DNA of 64,000 bases from Arthrobacter pascens (lineage in GTDB: Bacteria > Actinomycetota > Actinomycetes > Actinomycetales > Micrococcaceae), in contig NZ_JAFHKT010000151.1 of assembly GCF_017052465.1 (NCBI RefSeq), positions 434,001 through 498,000 of the forward strand, given 5' to 3'. The translations under genes and the position numbers were made by a program. Within the stretch, counting starts at the first letter, position 1, and each line of letters starts with the position of its first letter. The notes beneath the pieces are model-generated. The model was not told where the DNA came from and did no database searches. It saw only the letters and a list, made by a program, of their open reading frames with translations. Shown here piece by piece: positions 33,306 through 41,258 of this stretch.

Positions 33306-34217
33306 GGCCCCGTCCGCAAGGTAAGACACGCCGAAGACGGGGTCCGTAGCGAGGACTCGGACATCCTTGATTCCCTGCGCTGACAGATGGGCGGTAAAGG
33401 CCTCGGCAAGTGCCGGTTGGTTCATGCCAAGTCCTCCGCCGAGTATTATCGGTCCCGAGATCATGAGCCGCTTGGAGACTTGCAGAGCTTGTTCGGCGAG
33501 GTGTTGTCCGGCCCGCTGAATCAGGGCCCGGCTTGCTAACTCGCCCCAGGAGGCGCATTCGAACACGGTTCGGGATTTGTCCGCCCAGTAGGTTCTGTCT
33601 GTGTCACCGTGAAACTGCCTGATGAGTTCCTCGGCGGATCGCAGGTCGCATTGCCGCAAAAGGGCAACTGTCAGCTCGTCTTCCGGTAGGCCAAGGTTTG
33701 CCCTGTGGAGCGAGTGACGCACGGCTTCACGTGCCAGCCAGTATCCGCTGCCTTCGTCTCCTAAGAGGTAGCCCCAGCCTCCGGCTCTGGCTTCAGCTCC
33801 GCTGGCGTTCACGCCCCACGCTGCCGAACCCGTGCCTGCAATGACGGCGATACCCGTCCGGACTCCGGCGGCGGCCAGAATCAGGCGGGTGTCATGGACA
33901 ATGGTGACCGGTGCCTGCGGAGCATGCGGTGAGATCAGGCATCGGAGTGCTTCCTGGTCCTCCGGCGTGTCCACGCCTCCAGCGCCGACATAAACGGCTT
34001 CTGCGTTGTCCGCACCGAGGTCGCTGAGCAGGTGAGCCAGGTTGCGGGCTGCTGTCGAAGTGCTGACGTTTTGCGTGTTGGCGCTGCCGGCGGTCCGGTC
34101 GTCGGTGACGTTACCGCCGACGATTCGGATCCCGCGGGTTTTGGATCCGCCGATGTCCAGACCGATGACTGTGCGGGGCGGGGGATAGACCATCGGGGCA
34201 GGGTGTACGGGGCTCAT
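33297..34217 (-). CDS. BadF/BadG/BcrA-type sugar kinase (N-acetylglucosamine kinase-like)
   Basis: 306-aa ASKHA-fold kinase. Phosphate-1 loop VIGLDIGGSKTRGIR, phosphate-2 GIAVIAGTGSAAWG, and GWGYLLGDEGSGYWLA, which is typical of the N-acetylglucosamine-kinase branch. In an operon that should release glucose and glycerate it may phosphorylate the sugar. ATG 34217 overlaps the glycerate kinase stop (ATGA). Confidence 0.8.
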   Translation of the reverse strand: MSPVHPAPMVYPPPRTVIGLDIGGSKTRGIRIVGGNVTDDRTAGSANTQNVSTSTAARNLAHLLSDLGADNAEAVYVGAGGVDTPEDQEALRCLISPHAPQAPVTIVHDTRLILAAAGVRTGIAVIAGTGSAAWGVNASGAEARAGGWGYLLGDEGSGYWLAREAVRHSLHRANLGLPEDELTVALLRQCDLRSAEELIRQFHGDTDRTYWADKSRTVFECASWGELASRALIQRAGQHLAEQALQVSKRLMISGPIILGGGLGMNQPALAEAFTAHLSAQGIKDVRVLATDPVFGVSYLADGAKV

Positions 34218-35356
34218 TTCTTGATCCATTCCCGTGCGAGCTCTTCCGCTGCGGACGTCAACAGGGCGGCTGCTGCGGAAATGCATCGGTCTATATGGGC
34301 TTCGCGATCGGTGAGGGCGTAGGCTCCGCGAACGCCGATGCGGGCAAGGTCCAGCGAAGCCAGCTGCCGTTGCCCGCAGACGGCCACGACCGGTACACCT
34401 GCGTTCCGCGCCGCCCGGGCGATGCCTGAGACTGCTTTGCCGTTCAGGGTTTGGGTATCGAGGGATCCCTCACCGGTGATGACGAGATCACCGTCGGTCA
34501 ACCCGCTCAGGGCGGCACGGTACCCGGTGATGTCCATGACGACGTCGACTCCCGCACGCGTGGTAGCGCCCAGAACGCACTGTGCGGCGAAACCGACACC
34601 TCCGGCGGCGCCAGCGCCCGGGAGGTTCTCGGCGCCGGGTGGCAGTCCCGCTGCGCGCAGCATCTCTACGTAGTGCTGCAGTCCTTGCTCCAGGAGGCGC
34701 ACCTCTGATTCGTTGGCACCTTTTTGTGGCGCGTAGACGGCGGCAGCGCCTTGCGAGCCCAGAAGCGGATTGTCCACATCGGAGGCCAGGATTAGCTCAC
34801 AGCCGGCCAGCCTCGGATCCAGCGTGTCCAGGTTAACGGCGGCCAAATCGCCGAGCGCACCTCCTCCTTGTCCCAGCGCTGAACCGTCGGAGCGTGTCAG
34901 TGCGGCTCCAAGCGCCTGAAGAAAGCCGGCGCCTCCGTCTGTGGAGGCACTGCCGCCGACAGCCAAAATAATGGTGCGGGCACCGGCATCAAGGGCAGCC
35001 TGGACCAGTTCGCCGGTGCCGAAACTCGTCGCACCCAATGGGTTGGGAACACCGTCAGTGAGCCGCAGAAGACCCGAGGCCCGGGCCATTTCGACCACCG
35101 CTGTACCACCAGGACGGTCCAGAGCAAACGATGCCGTGACGGGCTGCCCGCTGGGTCCGGTTACCGTTGCAGTGACTTCTTCATAGCCGGCGCTGACGGC
35201 AGCGGCAGCGGTGCCGTCTCCGCCGTCGGCGATTGGTATCGATATCACCTCGGTTTCCGGACTTGCTGATCGGATGCCGGCCTCGACGGCGGCGCATACC
35301 TCGGCGGCCGTGAGGCTGCCCTTGAACTTGTCGCAGGCTATGAGCGTTGTTGTCAT
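34214..35356 (-). CDS. Glycerate 2-kinase (GarK/GlxK family)
   Basis: 380-aa ATP-dependent kinase that makes 2-phosphoglycerate. Family marks are the N-terminal ACDKFKGSLTA, PIADGGDGT, AVGGSASTDGGAG, ILASDVDNPLLG and ITGEGSLDTQT. It overlaps the hydrolase gene by 4 nt, so the glycerate freed by that enzyme is its likely substrate. Confidence 0.9.
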   Translation of the reverse strand: MTTTLIACDKFKGSLTAAEVCAAVEAGIRSASPETEVISIPIADGGDGTAAAAVSAGYEEVTATVTGPSGQPVTASFALDRPGGTAVVEMARASGLLRLTDGVPNPLGATSFGTGELVQAALDAGARTIILAVGGSASTDGGAGFLQALGAALTRSDGSALGQGGGALGDLAAVNLDTLDPRLAGCELILASDVDNPLLGSQGAAAVYAPQKGANESEVRLLEQGLQHYVEMLRAAGLPPGAENLPGAGAAGGVGFAAQCVLGATTRAGVDVVMDITGYRAALSGLTDGDLVITGEGSLDTQTLNGKAVSGIARAARNAGVPVVAVCGQRQLASLDLARIGVRGAYALTDREAHIDRCISAAAALLTSAAEELAREWIKK

Positions 35357-36732
35357 CGGTTTTCAGCCTGAGCGGGACTCGGCGTCGTGTCGGACGTTTG
35401 AGGGGATCCGAGCCATTCCAGTGCGGCGGCCGCGGTCCACGCCTGCGCGAGGCTACCCAAGGGTTCTGCCGTGAACGGCTCGTAGTATTCCCCAAAGGCG
35501 AGGTCGTTCAGCTGCTGCAGAGATTCTGACCGGAGTGTTTCGTATAGATCATCCTGGCCGTCACGGGCGCACGCCCAGCCGAGGAGCAGGTTCAGGAACG
35601 GCCACACCGGTCCGCGCCAGTATGTGCGGGCCCGGAACGCCGCGCTGGCCGGTGAAGTGGACGGAGGTAAGGCGAACCGCAGCCCGGGGAATCCCATCCA
35701 GTCGCTGCCCTGCAGGATCTCCCGCTGGTGGGCGAGGAGCCTGGGATCGCCGCCGGCGACCAGCGGCGCGAAGCCGGAGACGGTGTCGGTGGCGATCCAC
35801 TGGTCCGCAAGAACGTCGTAGTCACGTGCCAGCCCCGTTTCGGGGCTCACTGTTGAATCAACACCATCGCGGAAGCGTTTGGCCACTTCGCGCAGTTCCG
35901 CGGCCTCCGGGCGTCCGATCTCGTCTGCCAGATCTGCCAGGACCCAGGTGGAGGCGGCCATGATTCCTGAGAAGAACACGTCCCGGACCCGGAAGTCCAC
36001 GATGTCCTGCACGGCCTTGTCGTCGAAACCGACGGATGCCATTTGCTGAACGAGCCAAAGGTACTTGGCGTATTCTGCGTCATCGGGGCGTTCGCTGACG
36101 TCCGCGACATGCAAGATGTCCCGGCGGGTGAATGGATCCAGCTGGCCGGGCTGGATCGCCGCGTAGGGACCGTCCCACCGCGGGGAATTATCGAAGCCTG
36201 ATTCCCAGCCGTGATGAATTTCGATGAGGCCGACTCTGCCGGGGTCGCGGACATCGGCCAGCCACCGGTGCCAGGCGAGCCAGCCGTCAAAGGACTCACG
36301 GAGGAACTGTTCGGCTGCGGCCTGGTCGGCACCTCCGTTTTCCCGGCCGCGGTCCAGGATGTGCCGAAGGGCGATAGCGTGGACCGGTGGCTGGCAGATT
36401 CCGCTGCTCTTGATGCCGGCAGGACGCGCTTTTGCCCCGGCAGTTCCCCAGCGGTCAAAGCCCGGGAAATAGCCGGTGTCGTTGTCGCTGAAAACGATGT
36501 GCGGGATCATTCCGGTTGACCACTGGGCATCGAGGAGCGTTCGCAGTTCGGTGATGGCGCGTGGCACGTCAACCCGGGCCAGGCCGATTGCGACGAAGGC
36601 AGCATCCCAGCTCCACATGTGCGGATAGAGGTCGGGTGCCGCACTCGTCATCGTGCCGAGGTCATTCCTTCGGAGCACCTCGATCGCCGCGGTGCGGAGC
36701 TGTTCGGTGCTGACATAGTTGTTGTCGGTCAT
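35353..36732 (-). CDS. GH63-type glucosylglycerate/mannosylglycerate hydrolase
   Basis: 459-aa (alpha/alpha)6-barrel glycosidase without a signal peptide, hence cytoplasmic. Motifs match mycobacterial glucosylglycerate hydrolase (M. hassiacum type): MWSWDAAF near 39-46, GYFPGFDRWG near 87-96, SSGICQPPVHA near 109-119, Asp181 in GWESGFDNSPRWD as the likely acid, and Glu418 in GEYYEPFT as the likely base. The next gene is a glycerate kinase, which supports release of glycerate. Mannosylglycerate remains an alternative substrate. Confidence 0.82.
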   Translation of the reverse strand: MTDNNYVSTEQLRTAAIEVLRRNDLGTMTSAAPDLYPHMWSWDAAFVAIGLARVDVPRAITELRTLLDAQWSTGMIPHIVFSDNDTGYFPGFDRWGTAGAKARPAGIKSSGICQPPVHAIALRHILDRGRENGGADQAAAEQFLRESFDGWLAWHRWLADVRDPGRVGLIEIHHGWESGFDNSPRWDGPYAAIQPGQLDPFTRRDILHVADVSERPDDAEYAKYLWLVQQMASVGFDDKAVQDIVDFRVRDVFFSGIMAASTWVLADLADEIGRPEAAELREVAKRFRDGVDSTVSPETGLARDYDVLADQWIATDTVSGFAPLVAGGDPRLLAHQREILQGSDWMGFPGLRFALPPSTSPASAAFRARTYWRGPVWPFLNLLLGWACARDGQDDLYETLRSESLQQLNDLAFGEYYEPFTAEPLGSLAQAWTAAAALEWLGSPQTSDTTPSPAQAENR

Positions 36733-37811
36733 TTGGCCTCCAGTGCCATTGAGGTTTCGCGATCGTAAAAGCGCATGGTGTTGGGTGAGAAGCTGAGCCA
36801 GATGGTCTGGTGCGGTGCGGTGCGGAACGTCGGCGGGGCCTGGACCTTGAGTGTCTGCCCTTCGACGTCGACCGTGAGCAGGACGGTGGAACCCATCGGT
36901 TCGACGACGAGTACTGTGGCGGCGATGTCGCCGGAGGAACGCTGTGTTCCGACGGCGACGTTCTCGGCCCGGACGCCAAGCACAATGTCCGAGGCTTTGA
37001 AGGACCTCAGCAGCGAGGGCGCCATGAGCTTCTGGTCCCCGACGACCAGCGTGTCGCCGTCGGCGGTGACGGCGGCGTCGATGAAGTTCATCGGAGGCGA
37101 ACCGATAAACCCTCCGACAAAGCGGTCGCTCGGAGCGTCGTAGACGTCGAGCGGGCCGCCGAGCTGGGCGATGCGTCCCTTGCGCATGACGGCCACCTGA
37201 TCGCCCAGTGACAGCGCCTCGCTCTGGTCATGAGTGACATAGACAGTTGTGGTGCCGAGGTCCTGCACGATTTTCTTGAGCTCGGACCGGAAGTTCAGGC
37301 GCAGGAGGGCATCCAGGTTTGACAGGGGTTCGTCCATGAGCAGCACGTCGGCGTCTACCACGATGGCCCGAGCAACTGCGACGCGCTGGCGCTGGCCACC
37401 GGAGAGCTGCGCCGGCAGCCTGTCGAGATAGGGGCCCAGCTGCAGCAGCTCGGCCGCCCACTGCACCTTCTTTTCAATGTCGCTCTTGGGCATTTTTGCC
37501 ATCTGCAGGCCAAAGCCGATGTTGTAGCGGACCGAGCGGTGCGGGAAGACGGCGTAGGACTGGAAGACCATGGAAATGTTGCGTTTGTTCGGGGGCAGGT
37601 AGGTGACGTCGCGGCCGCCAATGGAGATGGAGCCGGAGTCCGGGAGCTCAAGTCCTGCAAGCATGCGCAGCAGGGTGGTCTTTCCGCAGCCCGAGGGGCC
37701 GAGGAGGACGGTGAAGTCGCCGTCGGCTATTTCGAGGGACACGTCGTCGGTGGCCCGCTCGGTGCCGCCAGGGTAGGTCTTTACGAGGTTGGATATGGAG
37801 ATGTCAGCCAT
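36729..37811 (-). CDS. Sugar ABC transporter ATPase (UgpC/MsmK type)
   Basis: 360 aa. Walker A GPSGCGKT at 38-45, Q-loop FQSYAVFPH, signature LSGGQ at 136-140, Walker B VLLMDE ending at 161, switch His in VTHDQSEA, and a C-terminal TOBE/OB domain. It overlaps the hydrolase gene by 4 nt. UgpC-type ATPases may serve several sugar importers; none of the other two sugar transporters in this window carries its own ATPase, so this one could energise them too. Confidence 0.92.
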   Translation of the reverse strand: MADISISNLVKTYPGGTERATDDVSLEIADGDFTVLLGPSGCGKTTLLRMLAGLELPDSGSISIGGRDVTYLPPNKRNISMVFQSYAVFPHRSVRYNIGFGLQMAKMPKSDIEKKVQWAAELLQLGPYLDRLPAQLSGGQRQRVAVARAIVVDADVLLMDEPLSNLDALLRLNFRSELKKIVQDLGTTTVYVTHDQSEALSLGDQVAVMRKGRIAQLGGPLDVYDAPSDRFVGGFIGSPPMNFIDAAVTADGDTLVVGDQKLMAPSLLRSFKASDIVLGVRAENVAVGTQRSSGDIAATVLVVEPMGSTVLLTVDVEGQTLKVQAPPTFRTAPHQTIWLSFSPNTMRFYDRETSMALEAK

Positions 37812-37851
37812 GGGATCGGCTCCTTGAATGAATTCTGAATCAGGGACGGTG

Positions 37852-38694
37852 CTAGCGAATGGTGGAGCCCCACATGTTGGTGAGGTACCTGCGCATGAGG
37901 GCGATGAAGATGATGGAAGGAATCACGAGGGCGAATCCTCCGGCGAATCTGTAGGCCAGGGGAGAGTCGGCGAGTGAGGTCAGTACCTGCGCGGGAAGTG
38001 TGCGGTGGTCCAGGGTCAGGATCGACGCACCCAGGACTTCATTCCATGACATGACGAAGGTGAAGATGGAGGCGGCGGCTATGCCGGGAAGGGCCATGGG
38101 CATCACTACCCTCATGAAGGCCCCGAGCGGGCTGCAGCCGAAGACCCGGGCGGCCTCCTCGACGTCCTGGGGGACACCCAGAAAGACGCTTGCCGAGATC
38201 AGGATGGTGGTGGGAAGCGCCAGGGCCGTGTGCAGCAGAATGACGCCGTAGGTGGTGTCGTAGATGTCCACTGTCAGGAAAAGCCTGGCCAGGGGGACCG
38301 ACAGCACCACGATGGGAAGCGCGCGGGTGAAGAGCAAGAAGAGCTGGTACGGTTCCTTGCCGGGGAAGGCAAAGCGCGCCAGAGCGTATCCTGCGGGAAC
38401 GCCGATCACCGCCGAGAGCAGCAGCGTTCCCACTCCGACGATCAAGGAGTTTCCCAGGGCGCCGAAAACGCCGGTGGATCCCAGGAAGGCAGCGAGCGTT
38501 TCGAACGAGAAGCTCGTGGGCAGCAGGCTCAGGGGGAAGCGGTTGAGTGATTCCCTGGTGGACAGGGCCGCCAGGGAGATCAGGTAGATCGGGATCAGCA
38601 TGAAGAGCGAGATTGCGATGCAGCTGAGCTGGAGGAGAACGCGGTTGCGTTTCTGCCGTTTCAGCGGTGCGGTGTCGACGGTTGTTTCGGTCAT
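37852..38694 (-). CDS. Sugar ABC transporter permease (MalG type)
   Basis: 280 aa with about six spans and the EAA loop EEAARVFGCSPLGAF...MPMALPG. ATG 38694 overlaps the previous permease stop. The frame continues upstream, but homology begins at MTETTVD. Confidence 0.9.
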   Translation of the reverse strand: MTETTVDTAPLKRQKRNRVLLQLSCIAISLFMLIPIYLISLAALSTRESLNRFPLSLLPTSFSFETLAAFLGSTGVFGALGNSLIVGVGTLLLSAVIGVPAGYALARFAFPGKEPYQLFLLFTRALPIVVLSVPLARLFLTVDIYDTTYGVILLHTALALPTTILISASVFLGVPQDVEEAARVFGCSPLGAFMRVVMPMALPGIAAASIFTFVMSWNEVLGASILTLDHRTLPAQVLTSLADSPLAYRFAGGFALVIPSIIFIALMRRYLTNMWGSTIR

Positions 38695-39584
38695 CGGGTG
38701 CCTCCCTGGTTCTTTTCGCGGAGAGCCCGCAGGTAGAAGATCGACGTCAGCATTGACACGACGAGGATGACCAAGGCCAGCGCCGCTGCAACGTTGGGGT
38801 TCTGCAGGCCGGTGTACCAGCGGTAGGTTTCGCCGACCACAAGGGGGAAGTTCTGTCCCGTCAGGGCCTGGGCAACCGCAAACGTCTGGAACGCCAGGAT
38901 GGTGCGGAGGATAAGGGCCACCTGCAGGCTTGGTTTCAGCAGGGGCAGTGTCACGTGGCGCAGGCGCTGCCAAAATGTGGCTCCGAAGACCTGGGCCGCC
39001 TCGTCGTAGTCCTTGGGAATCCCCTGGAGGCCTGCGACAACGATCACCAGGACCAGCGATGTTGCACGCCAGAGTTCGGCGATGAGAACGCAGATGAACA
39101 TCGTGGTCTGGTTGTCGTAGGCGAGCCAGGAGCTGCCTTCGAGGCCGAGCCAGGCCAAGACGGAGTTGAGGTAGCCGCGGTCATTGAAGATGGACAACCA
39201 CACCAGGCCCGCCGCGAGGTCACTGAGCGCCAGCGGGATGGCCCACACAAAGAAGTGGACCTTGTGCAGCCGGGGATTGGCGCGCAACAGCAGGGCCATG
39301 CCGATGGCGAAGGCAAACTGTATCGGGATCATCACCACGATCAGGAGCAGCGTATTGCGGACGGCCGGCCAGAAATAAGGGTCCTGCACCATGCGGGTGA
39401 CAAAGTCGAGGGTGAAGCCATTTTCGTCCTGAAAGGCCTGCAGAACGCCTTCGACCACTGGCCATCCGAGCAGGAGGATCATGAAGATGACAGACGGTCC
39501 GATGAGCCACACTGCCGCGGGAACGCGTCGGCGCGGGGCCCGAACCGTGGCTTTGGTGGGGGCGGCGGGCGCTTGAACGGTCAT
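38691..39584 (-). CDS. Sugar ABC transporter permease (MalF type)
   Basis: 297 aa with six spans and EAA loop DEAAQVFGATFWQRL...LPLLKP. ATG 39584 shares one base with the stop of the binding-protein gene (TAATG), so translation is coupled. Confidence 0.9.
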   Translation of the reverse strand: MTVQAPAAPTKATVRAPRRRVPAAVWLIGPSVIFMILLLGWPVVEGVLQAFQDENGFTLDFVTRMVQDPYFWPAVRNTLLLIVVMIPIQFAFAIGMALLLRANPRLHKVHFFVWAIPLALSDLAAGLVWLSIFNDRGYLNSVLAWLGLEGSSWLAYDNQTTMFICVLIAELWRATSLVLVIVVAGLQGIPKDYDEAAQVFGATFWQRLRHVTLPLLKPSLQVALILRTILAFQTFAVAQALTGQNFPLVVGETYRWYTGLQNPNVAAALALVILVVSMLTSIFYLRALREKNQGGTR

Positions 39585-40921
39585 TACGCTACCTCGCATT
39601 TCGCGGAGACGGGGTCAGGTGCCCAGCACGGCACATTGAGTGTTTTCAATATGGTGTTGAGTTCCGTGGCCTGGCGGTCGAGGACCGGCTGGATCCCCTC
39701 GTTGTTGAGGCAGATCTCCTGGAAGCAGTTCTTGAAGACCTGGGACACCTCGCCTTCCTTGGTTCCCAGCCCGACCGGCGGAAGTGCCAGGAGTGCGCCC
39801 GCGGATCTCTGCTGGCGCCGGACGGCTGCCGCTTCGAGTGCGACCGCTCCCGCCAAATCTGTGGGAAGTTCGGTTTGAACGACCGGGAAGAAGGCGTTTT
39901 GGCGCAGCGTCTCGACTTGAGTCAGCGGTTCGGACAGCCCGCGGATGACCTGTTCGGCCAGATCGCGGTCCCGTCCGCCGGTCGGCAGGGCGAGGCCGGC
40001 GATGATGAGCATGTAGCCGCGGCCCTTGGGTCCGCGCGGAGCAGGAACCATCAGCCAATCATCCGGGTTGTCTGCGGGCGCATTGACGAGCCGGGCGACG
40101 TGGTCCCATGCCACGAGTACCTCGCCTCTGCTCAACGGTTCCTGCATCGCGTCGTAGTTTGTTGACGCCGGTGCCATGTTGTCCCACAGTTCCTGCATGT
40201 AGGTCCAGGCAGCGACGGCGTCCGGGCTGCGGAACGTTGTGATTTGGCCTCCTGTGAAACTCGGCAGCAGGAACCCCTGGTAGAAACGGTGGTGGAGCCC
40301 CTTTGGTCCGGCAGGCATTCCGAAGACTGGACGTCCTGCCCCCTGTTTGGCTGCCTTTGCCCAGGCCAGGTAGTCCTCATAGCTCAGGTCGTTGACGTCC
40401 ACGCCTGAGGGGAGCCATTCCAATGCCTTCTTGTTGACGGCAACAACGTACGTTGCCTGCATCCAAGGGACGTATTTCGACGCAGAGCCGCCGGCCTTGG
40501 TCAGCTCCAGCATCTCTTTGGTGAATCCGCGTCCCGACAGATCGGTGAGGATGCTGTCGACGGCTTCAAGGGAACCTGCCAGCGGCGCGAGTTCACCGTG
40601 CAATCCGCCGAGCAGCGACGTGCGGATATTTCCGGCGGCCGCCTGTGATTTAACCGTTGAAGCGAAAACTCCGGGATCGACCGAGTTGTATGCAACAGGA
40701 ACCCGGACGAACTTTTTCAGCACTTGCTCGTAGCGCTGCTTTTCCTCCACTGGGGTGAACTGCGTTGAAAGGAACCCAACAGTGCCCTGCCCCGCCGCGG
40801 CTCCGCTGGTATCAAAACCGGCGCACGCGGACAGAAAGGGAACTGATAAAGCCGTGCCCAAGCCGGCGAGGAGCATACTGCGGCGGGAAGGGAGGGCTGT
40901 GGATGCGAATCTGTCGTTCAT
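39584..40921 (-). CDS. Extracellular sugar-binding lipoprotein (Tat/lipobox)
   Basis: 445-aa family-1 solute-binding protein. N-terminal twin arginine (SRRSMLLAG, Arg13-Arg14) and lipobox LSAC with Cys33 suggest a Tat-exported lipoprotein. It is the first gene of the operon; GGAG lies 7 nt before the ATG. By context it binds glucosylglycerate or a related glycoside. Confidence 0.88.
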   Translation of the reverse strand: MNDRFASTALPSRRSMLLAGLGTALSVPFLSACAGFDTSGAAAGQGTVGFLSTQFTPVEEKQRYEQVLKKFVRVPVAYNSVDPGVFASTVKSQAAAGNIRTSLLGGLHGELAPLAGSLEAVDSILTDLSGRGFTKEMLELTKAGGSASKYVPWMQATYVVAVNKKALEWLPSGVDVNDLSYEDYLAWAKAAKQGAGRPVFGMPAGPKGLHHRFYQGFLLPSFTGGQITTFRSPDAVAAWTYMQELWDNMAPASTNYDAMQEPLSRGEVLVAWDHVARLVNAPADNPDDWLMVPAPRGPKGRGYMLIIAGLALPTGGRDRDLAEQVIRGLSEPLTQVETLRQNAFFPVVQTELPTDLAGAVALEAAAVRRQQRSAGALLALPPVGLGTKEGEVSQVFKNCFQEICLNNEGIQPVLDRQATELNTILKTLNVPCWAPDPVSAKCEVA

Positions 40922-40965
40922 TGACTACTCCATTCGGTGTGCGTCTCTGCACAACTTTCGTTCAA

Positions 40966-40993
40966 TCATTAGACAAAAGTCTGGATGTGTCAA
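40966..40993 (-). promoter_or_regulatory. Promoter with operator in the spacer, glucosylglycerate-type operon
   Basis: On the minus strand a consensus TTGACA (40988-40993) and TAATGA (40966-40971) are 16 nt apart. The palindrome AGAC-AAAA-GTCT (40971-40982) fills the spacer, a classic place for a repressor. The ROK regulator of the cluster is the leading candidate. Confidence 0.6.
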
Positions 40994-41258
40994 GGATCAC
41001 TACCTGCGAAGGGAGATGTTGGAAGTCATTTCTCTGGGCGAGGGGTTCACGGGCCTACGTGGCCGGAGCCTCTGAGGGCCAGAGAATCCGGCGCCCAGAG
41101 CTACACAAGGCTCTGCACCCCAGGCGGCAAGTGCTAATGCAAAAATACTGAGAGGATGTTGGGATGATTTGCGGGTCCAACAAGCGGACCGAGGAGATCC
41201 TGGACCGGACGAAACGTCCAGCTGAGCTAGCGCACTTGAGGCGTAAGGGAGAATCACA
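40994..41258. other. Leader region of the hybrid regulator gene
   Basis: Rest of the 337-bp divergent gap. Two small dyads lie close to the regulator start: GGTCC/GGACC (41174-41190) and GGACG-AAA-CGTCC (41207-41219). Either could be an autoregulatory operator or an RNA hairpin. No gene is seen. Confidence 0.35.
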
